Source of the DNA: Flexistipes sinusarabici DSM 4947 | GTDB taxonomy: Bacteria; Chrysiogenota; Deferribacteres; Deferribacterales; Flexistipitaceae | NCBI RefSeq assembly: GCF_000218625.1 | Contig: NC_015672.1 | Span: 248,001-312,000, forward strand | Direction: 5' to 3' | Length of the DNA: 64,000 nt | In this document: positions 36,045 to 44,308 of the stretch, piece by piece | How the letters are laid out: each line of letters starts with the position of its first letter | How positions within the stretch are numbered: position 1 is the stretch's first letter | The notes under the pieces: model-generated | What the model was told of the DNA's origin: nothing | Seen by the model: only the letters and a program-made list of their open reading frames with translations | Databases searched by the model: none | Made by a program: the position numbers and the translations under genes

Positions 36045-37564
36045 AGTCATTGAAAAATAAGAGGTACATTAATCTTCAAATTAAGATAACAGTTCTGGTT
36101 TTTGTTATTCTTCTTTCTCTGTCTTATCTTATCGGGCTTTACTTGTCCTCAAATGTAAAAAACAAAGCTCTAAGTATTTCTAAAACATATCTTACAAGTC
36201 TTCCTTCTCTGATAGATAATTCCATCAATAATTTTATGGTAGCCGGTGACAAAACTGTTGTTAAACAGCTTGTAAAAGAATTGTCTACGGATGAAAATAT
36301 CATCGGCATTCATATTTTTGATGCGGAAGGTGATATTTCCTGTGCTTTTTCCGACTTTGAATCGCGGTATCCCAACAAATATTTGCACATGATATATTCC
36401 AACTATACGAAAAAAGAGACTTTGAAAGAAATTAAATCGGAAAAGATCGACATGCTGGCATATTACAAACCTTACGAAAATAAAAAAGAATGCAGAAGAT
36501 GCCATCCTTCCGAGAAAAAGATTATCGGTGTATTAAATATTAATGTTGATATGAGCCAGTTTACAGGAGAGTTAAAATCTGAAGCTAATACTGTTCAGGC
36601 TATACTGATGATTTCTGCCTTTGTTTTGGCGGGCATACTCTCTTATGTTATCAATTATCTCATTACCAGGCCTGTCAGAAAGCTTGAGAATGGGATGAAA
36701 GAAGTATCCAATAATAATCTTAACACAACTGTTGAGATAAACTCCCGGGATGAGCTTGAAAAGCTTGCCGATTACTTTAATCAGATGGTAAAATCTTTGA
36801 GAAAAGCAAACAAAGAAATAGATTCATTTCAGAAAAGCCTTATCCATACGGACAGATTAATGACGGTAGGTCAACTTACAGCTTCCCTGAGTCATGAGAT
36901 AAAGAATCCTCTCAATTCTATCTTTATAACGGCAGATCTTCTTCTTGAAAAATGCGAACAATTTGATGACCCCTATTATACAAGACTAATAGATAACATT
37001 GTAAGTGATTCGGAGAGGATAAGGGATATTATCAGCCAGACGCTGAATTTTTCAAAGCTGGATAATTCAGGTTTAGAGGCTGTCCCTATAAAAGACCTTC
37101 TGAACAATATCTTAATTTATGCCGGCAGGATACTTTTTGATAATGAGAGAATCAATTTTGAGCTGGATGCAAATGACAGGCTTATGCAGTGTAATTTGAA
37201 GGTTAACAAAACGAGTATGGAGCAGGTGTTTATCAATCTGCTGAAAAATGCGGTTGAAAGTATTCCAGATAATGAGGAAGGTGAAGTAAGGCTTGTCATT
37301 AAAAGGGACGATGTCAATTATGTCACTTTTGTTATTAGTGACACAGGAGTGGGAATTCCGGAATCTGTTCAGGATGATATCTTTAATCAGTTTTATACCA
37401 CCAAAAAGCAGGGCACCGGTCTCGGACTTTCCATTGTGAAGGAACTCGTTGAATTCCATGACGGTGAAATCTATGTGGAGTCTGAAGAAGGAAAAGGAAC
37501 AAGTTTTATTGTCAAACTTCCGGTGGCTGACTGTGAGCAGGCTGCTTCCCGTAACGGGGAGTAA
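36041..37564 (+). CDS. Sensor histidine kinase with periplasmic heme c site
   Basis: Membrane sensor kinase of 507 residues. Membrane segment 1 (~15-33), a periplasmic domain ending with a single c-type heme motif CRRCH (~residue 151), membrane segment 2 (~187-208), HAMP, then a dimerisation/phosphoacceptor domain with the histidine in LSHEIKNPLNS, and an ATPase domain with N box LLKNAVES, DTGVGIP and GTGLGLSIVKELVE. The heme c in the sensor domain suggests redox, NO or CO sensing. No response regulator gene follows, so its partner is elsewhere. GTG start, coupled to the gene upstream. Confidence 0.87.
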   Translation: MKSLKNKRYINLQIKITVLVFVILLSLSYLIGLYLSSNVKNKALSISKTYLTSLPSLIDNSINNFMVAGDKTVVKQLVKELSTDENIIGIHIFDAEGDISCAFSDFESRYPNKYLHMIYSNYTKKETLKEIKSEKIDMLAYYKPYENKKECRRCHPSEKKIIGVLNINVDMSQFTGELKSEANTVQAILMISAFVLAGILSYVINYLITRPVRKLENGMKEVSNNNLNTTVEINSRDELEKLADYFNQMVKSLRKANKEIDSFQKSLIHTDRLMTVGQLTASLSHEIKNPLNSIFITADLLLEKCEQFDDPYYTRLIDNIVSDSERIRDIISQTLNFSKLDNSGLEAVPIKDLLNNILIYAGRILFDNERINFELDANDRLMQCNLKVNKTSMEQVFINLLKNAVESIPDNEEGEVRLVIKRDDVNYVTFVISDTGVGIPESVQDDIFNQFYTTKKQGTGLGLSIVKELVEFHDGEIYVESEEGKGTSFIVKLPVADCEQAASRNGE

Positions 37565-37694
37565 AAAACTCATTGATTTTTAAATGGATGAGGTTTATAG
37601 GATATGTGCTGTTTAATATAGAATATTTTTAGATGCAAACAAAATTACGCCTTCTCTTCACTAGGCAATCACATATTCTTCGGAGGCATTCTAA

Positions 37695-38411
37695 TTGCAG
37701 GAAGGTTATTCTGTTGTCGTACCGGTTTTCAATGAGGAAGGAAATATTGCACTGCTTTATAAGGAACTGAGTACTGTATTAAAATCTCTTGATTTGCCTT
37801 ATGAAATAATTTTCATTGATGACGGAAGTACAGATAACAGCCTACAGGAAATAAAAATTCTAACGTCAAAAGATGTTTCAGTGAAATACATCTCTTTTAA
37901 AAAAAATCTCGGGCAGTCCGCCGCTTTAAAGAGCGGTTTTCAGCACTGCAAATACAGTGTTACAATAACAATGGATTCAGATTTGCAGAATGATCCGGCT
38001 GATATTCCCGGGCTTTTACAATTTTACGGTGAGTATCAGATGGTTAACGGCTGGCGTAAAAATCGGAGAGATAATTTTTCCAAAAAAATCGGGAGCAAAA
38101 TCGGAAATTTTGTAAGGAATCTGTTTGTTCATGACAATATAAAAGACACAGGATGCTCCCTGAAAGTAATGGATACGGCGATGCTTAAAAGAATAAAAAT
38201 CTATAAGGGTCTGCACCGTTTTTTACCGGTTTTGATGATGAGTGAAGGAGCAAAAGTAAAGGAAGTGCCTGTTAACCACAGACAGAGAATGCATGGAACT
38301 TCAAAGTATAATAATCTCGGAAGGGCTTTTGCCGGATTATATGATTTGATATGCGTCAGATGGATGGTAAAACACCAAATAAATGAAGAAATAAAGGAAA
38401 AAAATGTCTAA
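37695..38411 (+). CDS. GT2 polyprenyl-phosphate sugar transferase (DPM1/ArnC-like)
   Basis: GT-A family enzyme of 238 residues that transfers a sugar from a nucleotide to undecaprenyl phosphate. IFIDDGSTDNS (~35-45) and the DxD-type TMDSDLQNDP (~93-102) are present, with a late basic HRQRMHGTSKYN. Unlike ArnC and GtrB it stops before the two C-terminal membrane helices. TTG start with GGAGG eight bases upstream. It overlaps the LAB_N gene and, with the ArnT-like gene, forms a lipid A/LPS decoration set. Confidence 0.85.
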   Translation: MQEGYSVVVPVFNEEGNIALLYKELSTVLKSLDLPYEIIFIDDGSTDNSLQEIKILTSKDVSVKYISFKKNLGQSAALKSGFQHCKYSVTITMDSDLQNDPADIPGLLQFYGEYQMVNGWRKNRRDNFSKKIGSKIGNFVRNLFVHDNIKDTGCSLKVMDTAMLKRIKIYKGLHRFLPVLMMSEGAKVKEVPVNHRQRMHGTSKYNNLGRAFAGLYDLICVRWMVKHQINEEIKEKNV

Positions 38412-38691
38412 GTCAGAGATTATAATGTTGGTTATCGGCTTTACCGGCCAGTTTATGTTTTTTATGAGATTTTTTGTACAGTGGCTTTATGCGGAAAAAT
38501 ACAGAAAGAGTATAATACCGGTGGCTTTCTGGTATTTCAGCTTGGGTGGAAGTTTTTGCCTTTTAACATATGCTATTTTGCGTAAGGACATTGTTTTTAT
38601 TGTCGGACAGTCTACAGGGTCAATAATATATCTGAGAAATCTTTATTTCATACATAAGGAAAGGGAAAGGAAACTGTATGAAAATGACTAA
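38404..38691 (+). CDS. Lipid A biosynthesis N-terminal domain (LAB_N) membrane protein
   Basis: A 95-residue protein with three predicted membrane segments. GFTGQFMFFMRFFVQWLYAE and IPVAFWYFSLGGSFCLLTYA match the LAB_N domain, which is found alone beside GT2 and ArnT-type genes or fused to them. It may act as a small flippase-like or scaffold partner for the lipid-linked sugar; this is inference. It overlaps both neighbours by 8 and 14 bases. Confidence 0.8.
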   Translation: MSKSEIIMLVIGFTGQFMFFMRFFVQWLYAEKYRKSIIPVAFWYFSLGGSFCLLTYAILRKDIVFIVGQSTGSIIYLRNLYFIHKERERKLYEND

Positions 38692-40294
38692 TAACAGAAA
38701 TATAGTCTTTTTTTTGCTTTTATATTTTTTTATTCTTTTGATTCCTACTTACAATCTCCCCTTATTCGAGACAACTGAAGCCCGTTATTCCGAAGTTGCA
38801 AGGGAAATGATTGCAACGGGTAATTATCTGGAGCCTTATTTTGAAGGCGTGAAGCATTTCCACAAGCCGCCGTTTGCCTACTGGATGATGGCCGCTGGGG
38901 TGAAGATCTTCGGCACCAATGGTTTTGGTGTCAGGTTTTTTGGAGTCATTGCAGCAGTCTTTTCTGTCTTTTTTTTATACAAAACGGCGAGACTTTTTTT
39001 TAAGGAAGAGGACGACTGGTTTTTAAGTTTATTGGTTATGGCTTCATCTTTACTTTTTCTTGTAATTTCCAGAATTGCTTCTACGGATATTTATTTGACA
39101 TTTTTTACTATTGCGGCTCAATATTTTCTGTTTAAACAGATATTTTACGAAAAATCCGCTCTTAATGCTTCAATCTACGGGATTCTGCTGGGGCTCGGAT
39201 TTCTTACAAAGGGGCCAATAATATTTCTATTTACTATTTTGCCTTACCTGTCTGCAAAGATATTCTTTAAGTCTCACCGTAAATGTTTTAATCTTAAAGA
39301 TATTTTGTTGTCTGCCGCCTTGTTTGCTGTAATTGCACTTCCCTGGTATATAGCTGTGATTGTAAAAAACTCTGATCTGTTATATTATTTCCTAAAGGTT
39401 CAGACTGTTGACAGGGTTGCCACTAACAGATTTGGTAGAGACCAGGCATTTTATTTCTTTTTTGTTATATTTTTAGTGTCCTTTTTTCCTCATATTGTTT
39501 ATTTTATAAAATCCATAATCAATTTTAAGAAGCTGGACAGCTTTGTTAAAGCCATTTTAATATATATCTTGTTGCCGTTTATTGTATTTCAGATTTCAGT
39601 GAGTAAGCTTGCAACCTATATTCTTCCCTTTTACGGTACAGCCTCTTTGGTCGCATATTATGGGTACAAAAATTTCAGTTCCACCGTTTTAAACAGAACA
39701 ATAATATTTATCTCATTTATTTTTCCTGCAGCGCTCGCTCTTTCGGGATATTTTTATGAACCGTTATACGATTTTCGTTATTATACCATGTTATGTGCTC
39801 TGATTTTAATTACTTTTCTTTTTTCTCTTTTTAAGCATATTTATAGTTTTAAAAGCTTTTTGACAGGTATCGCTTTCTTTTATATTATGCTTACCTTATT
39901 ACTCTATTTTTTCATTCCATATATTGGTCCGAATATAAAAGGGTATAAACAGATGAGTCATAAACTTAACAGTATTGATCCGGAAAAAAATATACAAACA
40001 CTGCTTTTCAGGACAAGCAAACCTTCTGTATCTTTCTACAGAAATAAGCTTGCAGTGACTGCATTGGAAGATGACAGATATCTCGGTTTTCAGAAAACAG
40101 ATGAATATAAAAAATATTATTATACATCAGAAGAGCAAGTGCAGCAATTTGTGGTTACCCATGAAATGTTTTTCCTGGTAACAAAGCCGGAAAAATATCT
40201 TGACTTTCAAAAGGAGTATGGAACACAATGTGAAAGAGTGTTTGAACAGAGAAAATACTCAGCTTATAAGTGTAGCAGCAAGGGGTTAAAATGA
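38678..40294 (+). CDS. ArnT-like GT-C glycosyltransferase
   Basis: Integral membrane glycosyltransferase of 538 residues with about 11-12 membrane segments. The first periplasmic loop holds TTEARYSEVAREMIATGNY, the PMT/ArnT catalytic region, followed by HFHKPPFAYWM. It should move a sugar from an undecaprenyl carrier onto lipid A or the core on the periplasmic side. The donor sugar need not be aminoarabinose: no arnA/arnB genes are in view. The C-terminal periplasmic domain is ~120 residues. Overlaps the nitroreductase gene by four bases. Confidence 0.85.
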   Translation: MKMTNNRNIVFFLLLYFFILLIPTYNLPLFETTEARYSEVAREMIATGNYLEPYFEGVKHFHKPPFAYWMMAAGVKIFGTNGFGVRFFGVIAAVFSVFFLYKTARLFFKEEDDWFLSLLVMASSLLFLVISRIASTDIYLTFFTIAAQYFLFKQIFYEKSALNASIYGILLGLGFLTKGPIIFLFTILPYLSAKIFFKSHRKCFNLKDILLSAALFAVIALPWYIAVIVKNSDLLYYFLKVQTVDRVATNRFGRDQAFYFFFVIFLVSFFPHIVYFIKSIINFKKLDSFVKAILIYILLPFIVFQISVSKLATYILPFYGTASLVAYYGYKNFSSTVLNRTIIFISFIFPAALALSGYFYEPLYDFRYYTMLCALILITFLFSLFKHIYSFKSFLTGIAFFYIMLTLLLYFFIPYIGPNIKGYKQMSHKLNSIDPEKNIQTLLFRTSKPSVSFYRNKLAVTALEDDRYLGFQKTDEYKKYYYTSEEQVQQFVVTHEMFFLVTKPEKYLDFQKEYGTQCERVFEQRKYSAYKCSSKGLK

Positions 40295-40809
40295 TTGAAC
40301 TGTTAAGAAAAAGAAGAAGTGTTCGTAAATTTAAGGAAAAAAGTATTGAATCGGAAAAAATTGAAATATTGAAAGAGGCGGTTCTCAGGGCGCCCACTTC
40401 GAGAAATATCATGCCTTGGGAATTTATTTTTGTTACAGATAAGGATAAATTGAAAAAATTGTCCGAAGCAAAACAGCACGGCTCAGCTTTTGTTGCAGGT
40501 GCTCCCTTGGCTGTTGTTGTCTGTGCTGATACAGACAGATCAGATGTTTGGGTGGAAGATTGCAGTATCGCTTCTATAATACTTCAGTTAACCGGGCTTG
40601 AGCATGGGCTGGGCAGCTGCTGGGCCCAGATCAGAAACCGTAAGCATAATGAATCAGAATCAGCTGAGGAGTATATCAAAAATTTGCTCGGTATCCCTGA
40701 ACACTTTGCGGTGGAAAATATAATTGCTTTGGGTTATCCTGATGAAGAAAAAGAGCCTGTACCGTATTCAGCTTTGTCGCTGGAAAAAATTCATATGCAA
40801 AAATTTTGA
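40291..40809 (+). CDS. Nitroreductase-family flavoprotein
   Basis: FMN-dependent oxidoreductase of 172 residues. The N terminus IELLRKRRSVRKFKEK and APTSRNIMPWEF carry the flavin phosphate-binding Arg/Ser residues, and HGLGSCWAQIR and ALGYPDEEK are also typical. The short form with no extra domains gives no clue to substrate. It is translationally coupled to the ArnT-like gene, an unexpected partner, and ends the operon at the edge of a repeat island. Confidence 0.85.
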   Translation: MIELLRKRRSVRKFKEKSIESEKIEILKEAVLRAPTSRNIMPWEFIFVTDKDKLKKLSEAKQHGSAFVAGAPLAVVVCADTDRSDVWVEDCSIASIILQLTGLEHGLGSCWAQIRNRKHNESESAEEYIKNLLGIPEHFAVENIIALGYPDEEKEPVPYSALSLEKIHMQKF

Positions 40810-40839
40810 ATTTCTTTATAACATAATAGTTAACAAAAT

Positions 40840-41200
40840 ACTACTTTTCTACTTCTCCACTTCACTATCTTACCGATTATCCCAAAACCCATCACCCATC
40901 ATACCAAGTTGCAGTCAAGAAGGTAACAAACTTATTAGTATTAAGTACTAAGTTTTAAGCGCTAAGTTTACACCTCTAATACTAAATTGTAGTCAAGATA
41001 GTAATAAAATTTAGAAGGAGATACTTGTCTTTTGGAAGTGGGGCTTCAGCCCCGCCATGACCAGAATAACAGCTTTGCAAAACTACTTTGGCACGCCTGA
41101 AGACGTGCTTCCTGCTTTGTTGTAAATCCTCAGATATTACTCAAACAAACGCAACTTGGTATCATCTATAACCCAAAACCCATCACCCATCACCATATAT
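40840..41200. repeat. Repeat island with nested inverted and direct repeats
   Basis: The 584-bp gap between nitroreductase and the regulator has no credible gene. It contains a 21-bp direct repeat (40881-40901 and 41172-41192, cccaaaaccc atcaccc type). Just inside is a 12-bp inverted pair, ataccaagttgc (40901-40912) and gcaacttggtat (41151-41162). In the middle is the palindromic ggggcttcagcccc (41040-41053) and a hairpin gcacg...cgtgc near 41092-41108. Two blocks, at 40900-40920 and 41032-41057, recur almost exactly at 52191-52211 (20/21) and 52242-52267 (26/26). The stretch 41200-41390 is simply AT-rich upstream DNA. Confidence 0.65.
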
Positions 41201-41393
41201 TCTCACTTCCGGATTATTCAAAGCACCTTTCTATAAGAAACCAATGAAAAATTAACAATAAATTATGATATATTTTTATACATAAAATACTTTATACTAA
41301 TTAAACATGTGGTGTAAAACAACGCAGAAGTTATAATAAAATATAATTATATTTTTTATTGACTTGAAAGATAAAAAACGAGATCGTAATAAT

Positions 41394-42311
41394 ATGAATA
41401 ATAATACTGTATCCGCATTTAACAAATCTGCAGCTGTGAAAGCCTATATTATAAAAATGATATTTGAAAAGCGCAGCGGTAATATTCCCACTTCTGAGGA
41501 GCTTGCAGCAAAACTATGTGCCAATGTTAACACTGTCAAAAAAGTCATAAAGGATTTAGCCAAAGAAGGGTACATAAAAACAAACAAAAAAGCCGGAACC
41601 GCCATAAAGACTCCGATTCCAACAGAAGCTTCTAACAGTTTCAAAATGTATATGGAAAATCTTGTAAGTCTTATAATGGAGATGAAAAGCAGTGGATTAG
41701 GCGAGACCGAAGTGGAGTCCATTTTTATAAATGCTCTCAGTGAAAATAAGAAAGCCGAAAGCAATATTATTTATATAGATACATCACCGGAATCGCTGAT
41801 TGTTGGCAAAATAGAGCTGGAGTCCAAACTCGGATTTAATATAACGACCATGCTTCTTGAGGATTTCCTGCGCAAATATGAAAAGATTAAAAATGATGAA
41901 AAGATATTCGTCACCACTTATATCTGTTTCCAACATCTGGTAAATAGAAATATTAATGAAAATATTATCCCTCTCAAAATTACGCCGCCTTTGGATTTGC
42001 TGGTGAATTTTGATAAAATACCAATGGATACCAATGTCGTTTCGGTTGTGCTGAGTGAGCAGATTCAGGAGCGCATATATGATGTTTACGGCTTGATTCT
42101 GGAGAAATTCAGAAATTTTAAGATTTATACGTTGTCTGAAGTTAAAAGAAAGCCCGTTCTGCTGGATAACTGCGATTTGCTGTTAACATTGAAAAGCATT
42201 TACAGGGAAAACGAAGAGTATTTTTCAAAAGTTTCAAATGTTATTACTTACAACAGGTTTCATGATGATGAGGGGATAGAGCTGATTAAAAGTTATTTGA
42301 AAAGACCATAA
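41394..42311 (+). CDS. GntR-type transcriptional regulator
   Basis: DNA-binding regulator of ~305 residues. The winged-helix domain occupies ~15-75 (IPTSEELAAKLCANVNTVKKVIKDLAKEGYI is the helix-turn-helix region). The C-terminal ~200 residues form an effector domain that I cannot assign to a standard GntR subfamily; it has the strand pattern of a periplasmic-binding-protein-like fold. The ATG at 41394 is chosen over a TTG ten codons upstream. It lies 17 bases before hyuA in the same direction, so it probably controls the hydantoinase/TRAP operon in response to its substrate. Confidence 0.78.
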   Translation: MNNNTVSAFNKSAAVKAYIIKMIFEKRSGNIPTSEELAAKLCANVNTVKKVIKDLAKEGYIKTNKKAGTAIKTPIPTEASNSFKMYMENLVSLIMEMKSSGLGETEVESIFINALSENKKAESNIIYIDTSPESLIVGKIELESKLGFNITTMLLEDFLRKYEKIKNDEKIFVTTYICFQHLVNRNINENIIPLKITPPLDLLVNFDKIPMDTNVVSVVLSEQIQERIYDVYGLILEKFRNFKIYTLSEVKRKPVLLDNCDLLLTLKSIYRENEEYFSKVSNVITYNRFHDDEGIELIKSYLKRP

Positions 42312-42328
42312 TTTATGGAGGGTTGGTA

Positions 42329-44308
42329 ATGGAGATCGTAGGTGTTGATACTGGAGGCACGTTTACTGATTTTATATATAAGTCGGGGGAAAAATGGGGA
42401 GTGTTTAAGCATCTCTCAACTCCAGAAAATCCTGCGGAAGCCGTTCTTGGCGGTTTAAAAAAAATCCTGAAAAATGAAAATTTTCAGGTTGTTCACGGAT
42501 CTACTGTGGCGACCAATGCAATACTGGAAAGAAAAGGCGCCAACACGGCTTTAATAACCAACAAAAAATTTGAAGATGTTTTTGAGATAGGGAGACAGAA
42601 CAGAAGCGAGTTGTATAACCTGAAATATCGAAGGGAGAATATGCTCGTTCCCGCCACTTTAAGATTTGGTCTTAACTGCAGAATAAATGTAGATGGTGAA
42701 GAGATTGAACCTTTTGATGAGCAGGAAGCCAGAAGCATTATAGCAAAGCTTAAACAGGCAGAAGTTGAGTCAGTTGCTGTTTGTTTCCTTTTCTCATATC
42801 TGAATCCCACCCATGAAATCCAAATGGGAGAGCTTCTCAGAGAAGCTGAAATTCCTTTCTCACTCTCACATAAAGTTTTGTCGGAGTTCAGGGAATATGA
42901 AAGGACATCCACTACTGTGGTAAACGCCTATGTATCCCCCAAAATGAAAAGATATATAACTTATATCATGCAGAATTTCGGCGGTAATGAATTAAGGGTT
43001 ATGCAGTCCAACGGCGGAAGTATTTCAGCTGATACGGCAATGGAAGAATCTGTCAGAACAATTCTCTCAGGTCCTGCAGGCGGTGCAGTTGGAGCTTATG
43101 AGATAGCAAAAAAAGCGGGTTTTGACAAAATTATTACATTCGATATGGGCGGCACTTCCACCGACGTGGCTCTTCTGGATGAAGGACTGCCCCTTACGAT
43201 GGAATCCACCATATCCAACTTTCCTGTGAAAGTTCCCATGATAGATATCCATACCGTTGGCGCAGGAGGCGGATCGATTGCATATATTGACAAAGGCGGA
43301 TCACTAAAAGTCGGACCTGAAAGTGCCGGAGCCGATCCTGGCCCCATATGCTACGGTAAAGGGAAGGATATTACAGTGACCGATGCCAATCTTTTTCTGG
43401 GCAGACTTGTCCCTGAGAATTTCCTGGGCGGCAATATGAAGCTTAATACCGATAAACTTAAAAAAAGCTTCGGTGAAATGTCAAAAAAGATAAATCTGAG
43501 CTCAAACGAAGTGGCTGAAGGTATATTGGCGGTTGCCAATACAGCGATGGAAAGGGCTATCCGGGTAATATCCGTTGAACGGGGGCATAACCCACAGGAG
43601 TTTGCACTCTTTTCTTTCGGCGGTGCCGGTGGAATGCATGCGGTTTCACTTGCCAGACTGTTGAAAATACCAAAAGTTATAATACCGATGAATCCGGGGA
43701 TTTTATCAGCAATCGGTATGCTTATGGCGGATCTTATAAAAGACTACTCACTGACTGTAATGCTCAAGAATGAAAATATAAGCCGTGATGAAATAGACAG
43801 CAGGTTTGTGCCGATCCAGGGCAAAGCTTATGATGAAATGAGACTGGAGGGGATTGATAAAGAGGATGTTATCATCGAAAAGTATCTTGATATGCGCTAT
43901 CAGGGGCAGTCTTATGAAATACTTGTACCTTATAAAGATGATTTTGAGGATGAATTTCACAAGCTGCATGAGCAAAACTACGGGTATTGCAACAAAAATA
44001 AACCTGTTGAAGTTGTGAATATCAGATTAAGAGCCCGGGGAATGCCCGAAAAACCGGTTTTTGAAAAAATACAAAAGGGTACAAAAAAAACTGAAAGCAA
44101 AGCTTATCTGGGAAGTCAGGATGTTGTTTTTGACGGTGAAACTTACCGTACCGGGCTTTATGACAGAAAGGAGCTTAAGAGTGGAAATGTAATAGAAGGA
44201 GCAGCTATACTTCTGGAATATTCTTCCACGATTGTTCTGCCGCCTCATTCAAAAGCGGAAGTTGATGATTACGGCAATTTAGTCATCGATACTGAAGGGG
44301 GCATTTAA
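42329..44308 (+). CDS. hyuA: Hydantoinase/oxoprolinase subunit A
   Basis: ATP-dependent ring-opening amidohydrolase subunit, 659 residues from the ATG at 42329 (GGAGG upstream; a TTG two codons earlier is less likely). The actin-like ATPase fold shows VDTGGTFTDFIY at the N terminus, HGSTVATNAILERKGA, and ITFDMGGTSTDVALL in the middle, then ESAGADPGPICYG. The family includes N-methylhydantoinase, 5-oxoprolinase and acetone/acetophenone carboxylases; the small third subunit needed by carboxylases is absent here, which favours a hydantoin- or oxoproline-type reaction. Confidence 0.88.
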   Translation: MEIVGVDTGGTFTDFIYKSGEKWGVFKHLSTPENPAEAVLGGLKKILKNENFQVVHGSTVATNAILERKGANTALITNKKFEDVFEIGRQNRSELYNLKYRRENMLVPATLRFGLNCRINVDGEEIEPFDEQEARSIIAKLKQAEVESVAVCFLFSYLNPTHEIQMGELLREAEIPFSLSHKVLSEFREYERTSTTVVNAYVSPKMKRYITYIMQNFGGNELRVMQSNGGSISADTAMEESVRTILSGPAGGAVGAYEIAKKAGFDKIITFDMGGTSTDVALLDEGLPLTMESTISNFPVKVPMIDIHTVGAGGGSIAYIDKGGSLKVGPESAGADPGPICYGKGKDITVTDANLFLGRLVPENFLGGNMKLNTDKLKKSFGEMSKKINLSSNEVAEGILAVANTAMERAIRVISVERGHNPQEFALFSFGGAGGMHAVSLARLLKIPKVIIPMNPGILSAIGMLMADLIKDYSLTVMLKNENISRDEIDSRFVPIQGKAYDEMRLEGIDKEDVIIEKYLDMRYQGQSYEILVPYKDDFEDEFHKLHEQNYGYCNKNKPVEVVNIRLRARGMPEKPVFEKIQKGTKKTESKAYLGSQDVVFDGETYRTGLYDRKELKSGNVIEGAAILLEYSSTIVLPPHSKAEVDDYGNLVIDTEGGI

